Assembly: GCA_964355565.1 (NCBI GenBank)
Contig: CAYHDJ010000001.1
Location: 113,903-177,902 of the forward strand
Length of the DNA: 64,000 nucleotides
Source: Azoamicus sp964355565
GTDB lineage: Bacteria; Pseudomonadota; Gammaproteobacteria; UBA6186; Azoamicaceae
Direction of reading: 5' to 3'
Shown here in pieces: positions 46,212-54,458 of this stretch (positions within the stretch are counted from its first letter, which is position 1; the number at the start of each line of letters is the position of its first letter). Both the position numbers and the translations under genes were made by a program. Below the pieces are notes generated by a model, which did not search any database, had not been told where the DNA came from, and saw only the letters and a program-made list of their open reading frames with translations.

Positions 46212-46817
46212 ATGGACTTTTTTATTATTGCAGAACTTAGAAACAGTAGTGGTAAAAACAATAGTGTTAAAATTAGGGAAAATGGAAAAGTGCCGGCCGT
46301 TATTTATTTTTCTGGGGTTTCAATTCCTATTTGTTTTGATTTTTCTTATATAAATTCTTTAATTAAAAATATATATAGTGGTAATAGACTATTAACCATA
46401 AATATTAATAACGATAAATATCTTGTTGTTGTAAAAGATTTTTATAAACATCCTGTTAATGATGAAATTTTACATGTTGATTTTCAAAAAGTTTCTTTGT
46501 CTGATTTTGTAACTTTAGATATACTTTTGAACTTTGTTGGTGAAAAAGCTTCTGTTGGTATTAAGCAAGGGGGGTTTTTAGTAAAGCATAGGTATTTTGT
46601 TAAAGTTAGATGCAGTGTTTCTAATGTACCTAAGTTTATTGATGTTGATGTATCTAAGCTTAATGTTAATGAATCTATGTATGTGTCTGATTTGATTGTT
46701 CCTGACAATGTTAAGTTGTCATTGTTACTGGGTAATGTGAAATCCAAAAGTTTAGTAGCTAGTATATCTGGATCTAGAACTTTAGAACAAAAAAAACAGG
46801 ATGTGAAAGTTAAATAA
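46212..46817 (+). CDS. rplY: 50S ribosomal protein L25 (Ctc family, long form)
   Basis: L25 binds 5S rRNA. From ATG 46212 the product is 201 residues, with the L25 domain FIIAELRNSSGKNNSVKIRENGKVPAVIYFSG and a C-terminal TL5/Ctc beta domain (DVSKLNVNESMYVSDLIVPDNVKLS). GAGG upstream supports ATG 46212 over an upstream in-frame ATG at 46200. The order rplY-pth matches that of many gammaproteobacteria. Confidence 0.93.
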   Translation: MDFFIIAELRNSSGKNNSVKIRENGKVPAVIYFSGVSIPICFDFSYINSLIKNIYSGNRLLTININNDKYLVVVKDFYKHPVNDEILHVDFQKVSLSDFVTLDILLNFVGEKASVGIKQGGFLVKHRYFVKVRCSVSNVPKFIDVDVSKLNVNESMYVSDLIVPDNVKLSLLLGNVKSKSLVASISGSRTLEQKKQDVKVK

Positions 46818-46820
46818 TTT

Positions 46821-47417
46821 ATGACTAGAGTCTTTTTGATCATGTCTTTAAACAATCCTATTTCTTATCATTTTACTAGACATAATGTTGGTTCTTGGTG
46901 GATACGTTATTTTTGCTTATTGAATGACATTCAGTTACAACTTGATTCTAAATTTCAAGCTAATATAGCGTATATTAAATATAATGATATTCAGTTTTTT
47001 GTTTTGGAGCCTTTGTCTTATATTAATTGTGCTGGTGGTGTTTTATCTAAATTTTTGTCTTTTTATAGTGTTGATCCAAAATGTGTATTGATTATCCATG
47101 ATGATTTAGATTTACAAGTTGGAGATATTAAGCTGAAATTTTCCGGTGGTAATTCTGGGCATAATGGTTTGCATAGCATATCTTCTGTTTTAAAAACTAG
47201 TTGTTTTTTTCGTTTAAGAATTGGAGTTGGTGTTGAAAATGGCTGTTTTTCTAAAAAAGAATATGTTTTAAGCGAGCCTAATTTTAGTGATAAAATAGGT
47301 ATTTTATTGGCCATAAAAGTTAGTTTGTTTTTTATTGATGATATTTTGAATTTAAATTTTTCTAGTTTTAGAAATAAAATTAATAATTTTTTTTGTTTTG
47401 GAGAAAATAATGGCTAG
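46821..47417 (+). CDS. pth: Peptidyl-tRNA hydrolase
   Basis: Pth frees tRNA from dropped-off peptides. The 198 residues include NNPISYHFTRHNVGSWWI (catalytic His in TRHN), HDDLDLQVGDIKLKFSGGNSGHNGLHSI, and RLRIGVG. It starts 3 bases after rplY and overlaps the rpmB start by 8 bases. Confidence 0.95.
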   Translation: MTRVFLIMSLNNPISYHFTRHNVGSWWIRYFCLLNDIQLQLDSKFQANIAYIKYNDIQFFVLEPLSYINCAGGVLSKFLSFYSVDPKCVLIIHDDLDLQVGDIKLKFSGGNSGHNGLHSISSVLKTSCFFRLRIGVGVENGCFSKKEYVLSEPNFSDKIGILLAIKVSLFFIDDILNLNFSSFRNKINNFFCFGENNG

Positions 47418-47637
47418 GTTGTGTATTGTAACTGGAAAAAAAGTTATGTTTGGTAATAATGTGTCTAATTCTAATAGAAAGGTTAGACGACGTTTTTTGC
47501 CAAATTTACATAAGCAAAAGTTTTGGTCTAGTGACAAATGTAAATTTATAAAAGTTATGGTTTCAAGTATAGGTTTGCGGCTAATCAATAGAATTGGTAT
47601 AGATCAATTTATAAAATTATATAAGTATAAATTTTAG
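47410..47637 (+). CDS. rpmB: 50S ribosomal protein L28
   Basis: From ATG 47410 the 75-residue protein begins MARLCIVTGKKVMFGNNVSNSNRKVRRRFLPNL, the L28 signature. A GGAG site lies at 47399-47402. It overlaps pth by 8 bases and precedes rpmG, the usual rpmB-rpmG pair. Confidence 0.95.
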   Translation: MARLCIVTGKKVMFGNNVSNSNRKVRRRFLPNLHKQKFWSSDKCKFIKVMVSSIGLRLINRIGIDQFIKLYKYKF

Positions 47638-47660
47638 TTAATAAATTTTTTGGAAAGTTT

Positions 47661-47849
47661 ATGGCAAAGAAGAATAAAAGCATTAAAGTTAAATTAGTTT
47701 CTACTAAATCAAGTCATTTTTATACTACTTCTAAGAATTCTAAAATGATTGGTGGGCCAAATAAAGATGGTAAGCTATCTGGTTTAAAAAAATATGATCC
47801 TATTATTAGAAAACATGTTGAATATATTGAAAAAAAAATTGGCAAATGA
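47661..47849 (+). CDS. rpmG: 50S ribosomal protein L33
   Basis: The 62-residue product contains KVKLVSTKSSHFYTTSKN and LKKYDPIIRKHVEYIE, matching L33. The usual zinc cysteines are absent, which is the common C-minus form. It follows rpmB after 23 bases, and the bamE frame overlaps its end. Confidence 0.94.
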   Translation: MAKKNKSIKVKLVSTKSSHFYTTSKNSKMIGGPNKDGKLSGLKKYDPIIRKHVEYIEKKIGK

Positions 47850-48168
47850 ATATTTTTGTCGCTGGCACGTTAAATTAAAAATTAGTTTTATTTTTATATA
47901 TTTTTTGATTGGATTAAGTTTTGCTAGCACTATTCAACAGGGTGAGTTTATTGATACTAGTCTTGTATCAAAAATTTATGTTGGTATGAACAAAAGTGAG
48001 GTTATTAAAATTTTTGGTGAGCCGGTTTTAAAGTCGCTATATAATTGTGATTGTATATGCTATTATTTTTATTTATACCCCAGCAATTGTTATGCTAGTG
48101 TTACTAAACAATATTTGATACTTTTTTTTGAAAATTCTTTTTTAAAAGAATTTTTTTTTAGATTGTAG
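47815..48168 (+). CDS. bamE: BamE-like outer membrane assembly protein, without lipidation cysteine
   Basis: BamE supports the BAM complex with BamA. After a hydrophobic signal (ISFIFIYFLIGLSFA) the sequence STIQQGEFIDTSLVSKIYVGMNKSEVIKIFGEP matches BamE (family: I-x-Q-G-x-x-x, VSKIRVGM, V, LGTP), then VTKQYLILFF. The signal is followed by Ala instead of the Cys of the lipobox. The start is uncertain: ATG 47794, ATG 47815 or TTG 47839 are all in frame and inside rpmG. I chose 47815. Ends 4 bases before smpB. Confidence 0.8.
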   Translation: MLNILKKKLANEYFCRWHVKLKISFIFIYFLIGLSFASTIQQGEFIDTSLVSKIYVGMNKSEVIKIFGEPVLKSLYNCDCICYYFYLYPSNCYASVTKQYLILFFENSFLKEFFFRL

Positions 48169-48172
48169 TAGC

Positions 48173-48652
48173 ATGAATATAGTTGTTGCTGACGTTAGTA
48201 AGGCTTTGTGTTTTAATTACTTTGTTAAAATGAAGTATGAAGCTGGTTTAATGCTGGTTGGATGGGAGATAAAATCTATTAAAGCCAACGGTATTGATTT
48301 ATTGGGTAGTTTTGTTTTAATTAAAAATTTTGAAGTTTTTATGGTGGGAACTATAATTCATGTTGGTAATTTTGTTTTTAGTTTTAATGAAGTAGATGAG
48401 GCCAGACATAGAAAGTTATTATTAAATAAGAAAGAAATTAAGATCTTAGCTGGTTATTTAAAAATCAAGGGACATACAGTAGTACCAGCTAAAGCTTATT
48501 TTAAGGGATGTTTTTTAAAAGTTGAATTGTTTTTATGTGTAGGAAAAAAACTTTATGATAAGCGTCATCTTATAAAAGAAAGGGAATGGAACATTGAAAA
48601 AGGCAGACTAGCTAATGCTGTTAATTTTAAAGATGAAACAGTGTTTTCTTAA
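48173..48652 (+). CDS. smpB: SmpB, tmRNA-binding protein
   Basis: SmpB and tmRNA rescue stalled ribosomes. The 159 residues include AGLMLVGWEIKSIKANGIDLLGSFVLI, the RNA-binding block with RKLLLNKKEI, and the C-terminal tail YDKRHLIKEREWNIEKGR. No ssrA gene was found next to it, although smpB and ssrA are often neighbours; the following stretch is tatB on the other strand, with a 26-base convergent overlap. Confidence 0.95.
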   Translation: MNIVVADVSKALCFNYFVKMKYEAGLMLVGWEIKSIKANGIDLLGSFVLIKNFEVFMVGTIIHVGNFVFSFNEVDEARHRKLLLNKKEIKILAGYLKIKGHTVVPAKAYFKGCFLKVELFLCVGKKLYDKRHLIKEREWNIEKGRLANAVNFKDETVFS

Positions 48653-48779
48653 TTTCATTTATATATTTATTTGCTTTTATTAGCATAGTACCAATACTTT
48701 TTACTATTAGTTCTATATCATTTGGTTTAAGTAAAATTATGCACAGCATCATTATTAATAGTAATTCAAAAAAACTCAT
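48627..48779 (-). CDS. tatB: Tiny TatB-like translocase subunit (50 residues)
   Basis: An open frame too small to stand out encodes MSFFELLLIMMLCIILLKPN followed by an amphipathic helix (ELIVKSIGTMLIKANKYINEIKKTL). This matches the TatA/B layout: a short membrane helix with an acidic residue at position 5 (compare Glu8 of TatB in FSELLLV), a Pro hinge (KP in place of GP), then an amphipathic helix. TatB usually has 100 to 170 residues; here the long tail is gone. It begins 1 base after the tatA stop. The gene pair tatA-tatB supports the call. TatC must lie elsewhere. Confidence 0.7.
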   Translation of the reverse strand: MSFFELLLIMMLCIILLKPNDIELIVKSIGTMLIKANKYINEIKKTLFHL

Positions 48780-48780
48780 A

Positions 48781-48969
48781 TTATTTTTCTTCTTTTTTAT
48801 TATCTATATTTTTTTTTTCATCATCTATTTGTTGTAAGCCTTTTCTGAAACTTTTAAATGCATGTCCAAGATCTTCCCCTATATTTCTTAATTTTTTTGT
48901 GCCGAACAACACTATTATTATTAAGAATATTAATAATAGTGACATAGGGCTTATTCCGCTGAATCCCAT
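48781..48969 (-). CDS. tatA: Twin-arginine translocase subunit TatA
   Basis: TatA forms the pore for folded proteins such as NosZ. The 62-residue protein reads GFSGISPMSLLLIFLIIIVLFGTKKLRNIGEDLG, with the FGTKKLR hinge and amphipathic helix, then an acidic and lysine-rich tail. It is divergent from htrA and is followed by the tatB-like gene. Confidence 0.93.
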   Translation of the reverse strand: MGFSGISPMSLLLIFLIIIVLFGTKKLRNIGEDLGHAFKSFRKGLQQIDDEKKNIDNKKEEK

Positions 48970-49029
48970 AAAAACTCCATATTACATTTATTTCATTATA
49001 TTATATTTTTTAAAAAAAATTAATATGTA

Positions 49030-49058
49030 TTGTTAAAATTATTTTGTAATAGTATCAT
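49030..49058 (+). promoter_or_regulatory. Possible promoter of htrA
   Basis: TTGTTA at 49030-49035 and TATCAT at 49053-49058 are 17 bases apart, in the 121-base gap between divergent tatA and htrA. The spacing is good but the hexamers are only partial matches. Confidence 0.35.
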
Positions 49059-49090
49059 TTTTTTTAAATTTTTTGACTTATGGACCGTAT

Positions 49091-50215
49091 ATGTTTAGAG
49101 TTTTCTTTTTATTATTTTTTTCTTTTTTTTTAAATTTTGCCTTTGCAGGTAATGATGATAAAGTTTGTGAAAACATTTCTTATGCTAGAGCTGTAGATAA
49201 AGCTTTGCATGCTGTTGTCAGTATTCAAACTGTGCAAGAAATTCATTATAATCACCATCCATCGTTTGACGATCCAGTTTTTAAGTTTTTTTTTGGCGAG
49301 ACGCCTCAAGATAATGATAATTATAAAAATGTTCCTAAAAATAAACAGCTTCAACAAGGCTTAGGATCTGGTGTTATTGTCGATAAACGTGGGTATATTT
49401 TAACGAATAATCATGTTGTAAAAGATTCCAATTCTATTTCTGTTAAGCTATCTAATGGCACTTCTAGTGCCGTTGATATTGTTGGTAATGATGTTAGAAC
49501 TGATTTAGCAATTTTAAAGATTAAAAAAAAAGATTTATTAAATAATTTACCAGTTATTTCACTTGGTAATTCTGACACATTAAAAGTAGGCGATGTGGTT
49601 TTAGCTATTGGTAATCCATTTGGTTTTGATAATACTGTTACACAAGGGATTGTTAGTGGATTGGGGTCTGTTAGTGCTAGGTCTAATGATCAGCAAGTTT
49701 CATTTGGTGGATGGCTTGATAATTTGATACAGACTGATGCTGCTATTAATCCAGGTAATTCAGGAGGTGCATTAATTGACGTTCATGGCAATTTGGTTGG
49801 TATTAATTTAGCCATTATTTCTCGTTCTGGTGGGAGTCAGGGAATAGGTTTTGCTATTCCAATAAATTTAGCTAAAGATATAATGACACAATTGATAAGT
49901 ACTGGGCATATAGTTAGAGGTTGGCTTGGCGCTCAACTGCATGATTTAACTGATGAAATAAAATCGTACTTCGGTTATAATGAAAGTTATGGTGTTTATG
50001 TACAAGGTGTTATTAAAAACAGTCCAGCGCAGAAGGCTGGAATTTTTCCTGGCGATATTATAGTTAAGATAAATGATGTTGATGTTAAGACAGTACATGA
50101 GGCTGTTAAGTTGGTTGGTTCTTTACAGCCTAATAAAAGTTATTCAATTGAAGTATTTAGAAAGTTTAGATTTTATTCATTCTCTGTTTTAGTTGGTCAG
50201 TTACCTAGTGATTAA
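49091..50215 (+). CDS. HtrA/DegP-family periplasmic serine protease, one PDZ domain
   Basis: This protease removes damaged periplasmic proteins. From ATG 49091 the 374 residues begin with a signal peptide ending near AFA. The triad is seen as LTNNHVV (His), RTDLAILKI (Asp) and NPGNSGGALID (Ser). A single PDZ domain follows, with GVYVQGVIKNSPAQKAGIFPGDIIVKIN; DegP and DegQ have two. A DegQ-like loop and a cleavable signal argue against DegS. An upstream TTG at 49073 would precede the signal and is less likely. Confidence 0.93.
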   Translation: MFRVFFLLFFSFFLNFAFAGNDDKVCENISYARAVDKALHAVVSIQTVQEIHYNHHPSFDDPVFKFFFGETPQDNDNYKNVPKNKQLQQGLGSGVIVDKRGYILTNNHVVKDSNSISVKLSNGTSSAVDIVGNDVRTDLAILKIKKKDLLNNLPVISLGNSDTLKVGDVVLAIGNPFGFDNTVTQGIVSGLGSVSARSNDQQVSFGGWLDNLIQTDAAINPGNSGGALIDVHGNLVGINLAIISRSGGSQGIGFAIPINLAKDIMTQLISTGHIVRGWLGAQLHDLTDEIKSYFGYNESYGVYVQGVIKNSPAQKAGIFPGDIIVKINDVDVKTVHEAVKLVGSLQPNKSYSIEVFRKFRFYSFSVLVGQLPSD

Positions 50216-50304
50216 TTTTTCAATTTTTGTTTTTTAATGGTTTATTGATATTTTATTTGTTTATTATTATATTGTATGGTAATTGGATTTTGGGGTTTTA
50301 TAGT

Positions 50305-50910
50305 ATGATAAATTTTGTTGGTAAAAAAGCTTTGGATTTTACTGTGCCAGCTGTTTTGTCAGATGGATCTCTTGTTAAAGATTTTAATTTTTATAGAGCT
50401 ATTGATGGCAAAAATGCATTATTATTTTTTTATCCTATGGATTTCACTTTTGTTTGTCCATCGGAATTAATTGCTATTAATAATAGAATTAATGATTTTA
50501 AATCTAGGAATATAGAAGTGATTGCTGTGTCAGTTGATTCACATTATTCTCATAAAGCTTGGACAGAAGCATCATTTGAAACCGGTGGTCTTGGTAAGGT
50601 TAATTATGTATTAGCTTCTGATATTAAAAGAGATCTTAGTTGTGCATATGGCATTCTTGATGATACAAGTGGAGTTTCTTATAGAGCATCTTTTGTCATA
50701 GATGTATTTGGAGTTATTCGAGTGCAACATATAAATGATTTTCCTATAGGCAGAAGTATTGATGAATATATTAGATTATTTGATGCTTTAAATTTTCATA
50801 AGGAGTATGGATATGTTTGTCAAGCTGGATGGGCAAAAGGTGATGCTGGAATTAAGCCATCTTTAGATGGAATTTCTGACTTTTTAAAATTTAACTATAA
50901 AAAATTATAG
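50305..50910 (+). CDS. 2-Cys peroxiredoxin (AhpC/Prx1 type)
   Basis: This enzyme reduces peroxides and peroxynitrite, useful where NO is made. From ATG 50305 the 201-residue protein has FYPMDFTFVCPSEL with the peroxidatic Cys near residue 50 and YVCQAGWAKGD with the resolving Cys. The longer frame from 50227 adds a hydrophobic stretch that is probably not translated. The natural reductant, AhpF or thioredoxin, is not in this window. It lies between htrA and cytochrome c5. Confidence 0.93.
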   Translation: MINFVGKKALDFTVPAVLSDGSLVKDFNFYRAIDGKNALLFFYPMDFTFVCPSELIAINNRINDFKSRNIEVIAVSVDSHYSHKAWTEASFETGGLGKVNYVLASDIKRDLSCAYGILDDTSGVSYRASFVIDVFGVIRVQHINDFPIGRSIDEYIRLFDALNFHKEYGYVCQAGWAKGDAGIKPSLDGISDFLKFNYKKL

Positions 50911-50931
50911 TATTTATATTGAGAGATTATT

Positions 50932-51300
50932 ATGAGAATATTATATTTATTTTTTGGATTTTTTTTGTTTTTTTCATTGTCTTTATCCGCAAACCCAGGA
51001 AAAGATATTTTTGATAGATATTGTACTGTATGTCATTCTCCTGCTATGGCCCCTATGTTTGGAGCTCCAGCAGCACATGATTTAAATGCATGGAATGAAA
51101 GAAAAGAGAATGCATTTAAAAGATCTGGTGTCAGTGAGTCAAAAAATAAAGCTGATATTGAAAAAGCATCAATAACTGAGTTGGTAAATAGTGCAAACAT
51201 GGGTACTGATAAGGGTATGCCTCCTAAAGGTACATGTTCTGATTGTACAGATGATGATTTAAGAAGTGTTATTGAATTTATGAGTTCTAAATCAGATTGA
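50932..51300 (+). CDS. Periplasmic cytochrome c5-type protein
   Basis: A small electron carrier of the cytochrome c5 family. The 122 residues have a signal peptide to about SLSA, then FDRYCTVCHSPAMAPMFGAP with haem site CTVCH, and GTDKGMPPKGTCSDCTDDDL, whose Met ligand and extra Cys pair are typical of c5. A GAGAG site precedes the ATG. Lying before norCB and nirK, it is the obvious donor for NirK, NorC or NosZ. Confidence 0.9.
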   Translation: MRILYLFFGFFLFFSLSLSANPGKDIFDRYCTVCHSPAMAPMFGAPAAHDLNAWNERKENAFKRSGVSESKNKADIEKASITELVNSANMGTDKGMPPKGTCSDCTDDDLRSVIEFMSSKSD

Positions 51301-51375
51301 TAAGGATAGAGTAGTGTGTTATTATTAATAAAAAGAAAGTGATTTTTCTATTTTTATTTTATTTTATGTGTAAAG

Positions 51376-52074
51376 ATGTTATCTAAATCCGATTCATTAA
51401 AGATATTTACAGTTGTTACTGTGACCGCGGTGGTTGTATTTTTGTTTTTAAGTTATGATACTTTGAAAAGAATACCAGATCAGACAAATGAGAAAAATAT
51501 AACAGAAAGTGTTATAAGAGGCAAAAATATATGGGAAAGCAACAATTGTATGGGTTGCCATACAATTTTTGGCGAGGGTGCTTATTATGCACCTGAATTG
51601 ACTAAAGTTTATGTGAGACGTAGTGAAGAATTTATCAAGATGTTTTTAAAAGATCCATCAGCTATGTATCCTGGAAAGAGACGAATGGTTAAATATAATT
51701 TTTCTGATGGGGAAATAGATGATTTAGTAGCTTTTTTAAAGTGGTGTGGTGAGGTTGATTTAAATGGATTCCCAGCAGAACCACCTTTAAAAAAATATAC
51801 AGCTGTAGAGCGTGTGTCTAGTGGTTTAGCGACTATTGATAGACCTGCTATTTTTGATAAATTATGTTTGACTTGTCATATTTTTGATGGTAAAGGTAAT
51901 AGATTAGAGCCTGCGCCTGATTTAGACAAGATTGGGTCTGTTAGAGATAAAGGTTATTTTGAAAAGTGGTTAAAGGATCCTAATTCTGTTAAAAAGGGAG
52001 CTTTAATGCCTAAGTTGCCATTATCTGATACTGTTATTTTAGAATTGGCTGATTTTTTATCTAAACAAAAATAA
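51376..52074 (+). CDS. norC: NorC, nitric oxide reductase subunit, with an added cytochrome c domain
   Basis: NorC passes electrons to NorB. The 232 residues begin with a membrane anchor (SLKIFTVVTVTAVVVFLFLS) and the standard NorC haem domain, NNCMGCHTIFGEGAYYAPELTKVY. After about 150 residues, the normal NorC length, a second haem site CLTCHIFDGKGNRLEPAPDLDKIG follows, with Met in GALMPKLPLSD and a C-terminal helix. The gene thus codes for a two-haem NorC. The extra domain could accept electrons directly from cytochrome c5. Confidence 0.95.
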   Translation: MLSKSDSLKIFTVVTVTAVVVFLFLSYDTLKRIPDQTNEKNITESVIRGKNIWESNNCMGCHTIFGEGAYYAPELTKVYVRRSEEFIKMFLKDPSAMYPGKRRMVKYNFSDGEIDDLVAFLKWCGEVDLNGFPAEPPLKKYTAVERVSSGLATIDRPAIFDKLCLTCHIFDGKGNRLEPAPDLDKIGSVRDKGYFEKWLKDPNSVKKGALMPKLPLSDTVILELADFLSKQK

Positions 52075-52090
52075 ATTTTTATGGTGTTTT

Positions 52091-53422
52091 ATGAAGTTTA
52101 AGTCTCAACAAATATCTTATTATTTTTTTGCGACATCGTTGTTATTATTAAGCTTACAAATGGTTTATGGGTTAATAATGGCATCAGCTCATTTGGGGTA
52201 TGATGTTTTGCATGAGATAATACCATTTAACGTTGCTCGAGCTACACATAATAATTTACTTGTTGTGTGGTTGCTAAGTGGGTTTATGGGTGCTGCATAT
52301 TATATAATTCCAGAAGAAGTTGATATGGAGTTAGTTTCTTTGCCTTTGGCATTTGTTCAATGGATAGCTTTGGTTGTTGTAGGTGTGACTGCTATAATAG
52401 GATTTCATTTGAATTGGTGGGAAGGCAGAAAGTTTTTAGAAATTCCTCGTGCGTTGGATTATTTGGTGGTCGTTGATGTTTTATTGTTTTTGGGTTTAAT
52501 AGGTCTTACATTATTAAAATCTAAAAAAAGAACAACAACCAGCTTGATTTTGTTTTTTGCCTTGTTTGCTGCTGCACTTTTATATTTGCCTGGTATGATT
52601 GACACAGTAAATCAAACTAATGATTCGTTTTGGAGATGGTGGGTAGTTCATTTATGGGTTGAAGGAGTTTGGGAATTGATACTTGGATCTATTTTGGCGT
52701 TTTTGTTGATAAAGTTAACTGGATTTGATAGGGAAGTTTTGGAGAAGTGGCTGTATATAATAATAGGATTAACGTTTTTAGCTGGTGTTTTGGGAACAGG
52801 CCACCATTATTATTGGGTTGGTACCCCTCAGTATTGGCTTTTTGTTGGGGGCTTTTTTAGTGCATTGGAGCCTTTAGCGTTTTTAGGTATGTCTTTTTAC
52901 GCTGTTTTTATTTATAGAAGCAGAGTAATAGAACATCCAAATCAAATAGCTTTGACTTGGACAATCGGGTGTTCTATTATGGCATTTTGGGGTGCTGGAT
53001 TTTTGGGATTTGTTCATACGTTACCAGCTATTAACATTTATACGCATGGTACTTTAGTAACTGCTATGCATGGCCACATGGCATTTTGGGGTGCATATGC
53101 TATGATAGTTTTAGCTGTAATTTCTTATACATTACCAATTATTACTAACAGCAAGTTTATTTATTCAACATTGATTTCTAAATATGCTTTTTGGGTTTCT
53201 AATATAGGTATGTTTGGAATGGTTTTGTCTTTTGCTTTAGCTGGTATTGTGCAAGTATATTTGGAGCGTATGTTGGATTTAGATTTTTTTGTAGTTAGAG
53301 ATGAGTTGAGGCTGTATTTTGGGTGTCTTTTGGTTTTTGCGTCTTTTTTTATAACTGGCATTGCAGCGTTTATATTTGTTTTTATAAAATCAGGATTACC
53401 TAAGACTGCTAAGTTTGTGTAA
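52091..53422 (+). CDS. norB: NorB, nitric oxide reductase catalytic subunit (cNOR)
   Basis: NorB reduces 2 NO to N2O at a haem b3/FeB site. The 443 residues form about 12 membrane helices without an N-terminal extension, so this is the cytochrome-c dependent type. Landmarks are RATHNNLLVVWLLSGFMGA (haem b His), WVVHLWVEGVWELI (FeB His and Glu), GTGHHYYWVGTP (FeB His pair) and the haem ligand histidines in HGTLVTAMHGHMAFWGAY. It follows norC after 16 bases. Confidence 0.97.
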   Translation: MKFKSQQISYYFFATSLLLLSLQMVYGLIMASAHLGYDVLHEIIPFNVARATHNNLLVVWLLSGFMGAAYYIIPEEVDMELVSLPLAFVQWIALVVVGVTAIIGFHLNWWEGRKFLEIPRALDYLVVVDVLLFLGLIGLTLLKSKKRTTTSLILFFALFAAALLYLPGMIDTVNQTNDSFWRWWVVHLWVEGVWELILGSILAFLLIKLTGFDREVLEKWLYIIIGLTFLAGVLGTGHHYYWVGTPQYWLFVGGFFSALEPLAFLGMSFYAVFIYRSRVIEHPNQIALTWTIGCSIMAFWGAGFLGFVHTLPAINIYTHGTLVTAMHGHMAFWGAYAMIVLAVISYTLPIITNSKFIYSTLISKYAFWVSNIGMFGMVLSFALAGIVQVYLERMLDLDFFVVRDELRLYFGCLLVFASFFITGIAAFIFVFIKSGLPKTAKFV

Positions 53423-53441
53423 TTTATTTTAAGGGTTGTTT

Positions 53442-54449
53442 ATGAAGAAATTTTTAAATTTTTTTACTGTTTTTGTATTTTTAGGTTTAGCTTTTGTTTT
53501 TAGTAATTTTGCTGTGGCAAAAGATTTGGTTAGAATAGATGCCATAACAACATTTGCACCGGATGTTCCTCCGCCTATTAAGCGTAATTATCCTGCTTAT
53601 GTTGTAGTTAAATTTGAAACTATAGAATTAATTAAAGAACTTGATGATGGAGTTCGTTATCATTTTTGGACTTTTGATGGAGCTGTTCCAGGAAAGTTTG
53701 TAAGAGTTAGACAAAATGATATAGTGGAATTTAATTTTCATAATAATAAAAATAACAGAATGCCTCATAATATAGATTTGCATGCTGTTACAGGTCCTGG
53801 CGGTGGAGCTGCCGTTTCTAATACATCACCTGGCCGTACTTCTGTTTTTTCATTTAAGGCTTTAAATCCAGGGCTATATGTTTATCATTGTGCAACTGCT
53901 CCTGTTCCGTTACACATTGCTAATGGTATGTATGGATTGATCTTGGTAGAACCATTAAAAGGATTGGAAAAAGCTGACAAAGAATTTTATGTAATGCAAT
54001 CTGAATTTTATACTGATAACATTCATGGACAAAAGGGTTTACATGGATTTAGCCAAGAAAGAGCATTGATGGAATTTCCTGAATATGTTGTTTTTAATGG
54101 TAAAGTTGGATCTACTGTTGATAATAGAGCGTTGGTTGCCAATGTTGGGGATTATGTTAGAATGTTTGTAGGTAATGGTGGTCCTAATTTGGTTTCATCT
54201 TTTCACGTTATAGGTGTTGTTTTTGATAAAGTTTATACTGAAGCTGGATCTGTTGCTAATTTAAATGTTCAAACCACTTTAATACCAGCAGGTGGTGCAA
54301 CAATTGTTGAGTTTGGTTTGAAATATCCAGGTAATTATGTATTGGTTGATCATTCTATTTTCAGAGCATTTAATAAAGGTGCTATTGGAATTTTAAAAGT
54401 TGTTGGTAAAGAAGATAAGTCAATTTATTCTGGTAAAGGTAGTTTCTAA
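53442..54449 (+). CDS. nirK: NirK, copper-containing nitrite reductase
   Basis: NirK reduces nitrite to NO in the periplasm. From ATG 53442 (with an AAGGG site) the 335-residue protein has a signal peptide ending near AVA. MPHNIDLHAVTGPGG gives the type 1 Cu His, the catalytic Asp and a type 2 His. YHCATAPVPLHIANGM gives the second type 2 His and the type 1 Cys, His and Met. SSFHVIG holds the catalytic His and VDHSIFRAFNKGA the third type 2 His. The enzyme is complete. It follows norB by 19 bases. Confidence 0.97.
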   Translation: MKKFLNFFTVFVFLGLAFVFSNFAVAKDLVRIDAITTFAPDVPPPIKRNYPAYVVVKFETIELIKELDDGVRYHFWTFDGAVPGKFVRVRQNDIVEFNFHNNKNNRMPHNIDLHAVTGPGGGAAVSNTSPGRTSVFSFKALNPGLYVYHCATAPVPLHIANGMYGLILVEPLKGLEKADKEFYVMQSEFYTDNIHGQKGLHGFSQERALMEFPEYVVFNGKVGSTVDNRALVANVGDYVRMFVGNGGPNLVSSFHVIGVVFDKVYTEAGSVANLNVQTTLIPAGGATIVEFGLKYPGNYVLVDHSIFRAFNKGAIGILKVVGKEDKSIYSGKGSF

Positions 54450-54458
54450 TATTCATAT

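Noticed and set aside
48653..48780. Possible ssrA (tmRNA) next to smpB
   Set aside because: No tRNA-Ala-like ends are present; the stretch reads as a small tatB gene on the minus strand.
50227..50304. Hydrophobic N-terminal extension of the peroxiredoxin
   Set aside because: Cytoplasmic 2-Cys peroxiredoxins start at the conserved INFVGKKALDF segment, which has its own ATG at 50305.
51301..51375. FNR/NnrR box before norC
   Set aside because: No TTGAT-N4-ATCAA palindrome or near match was seen.
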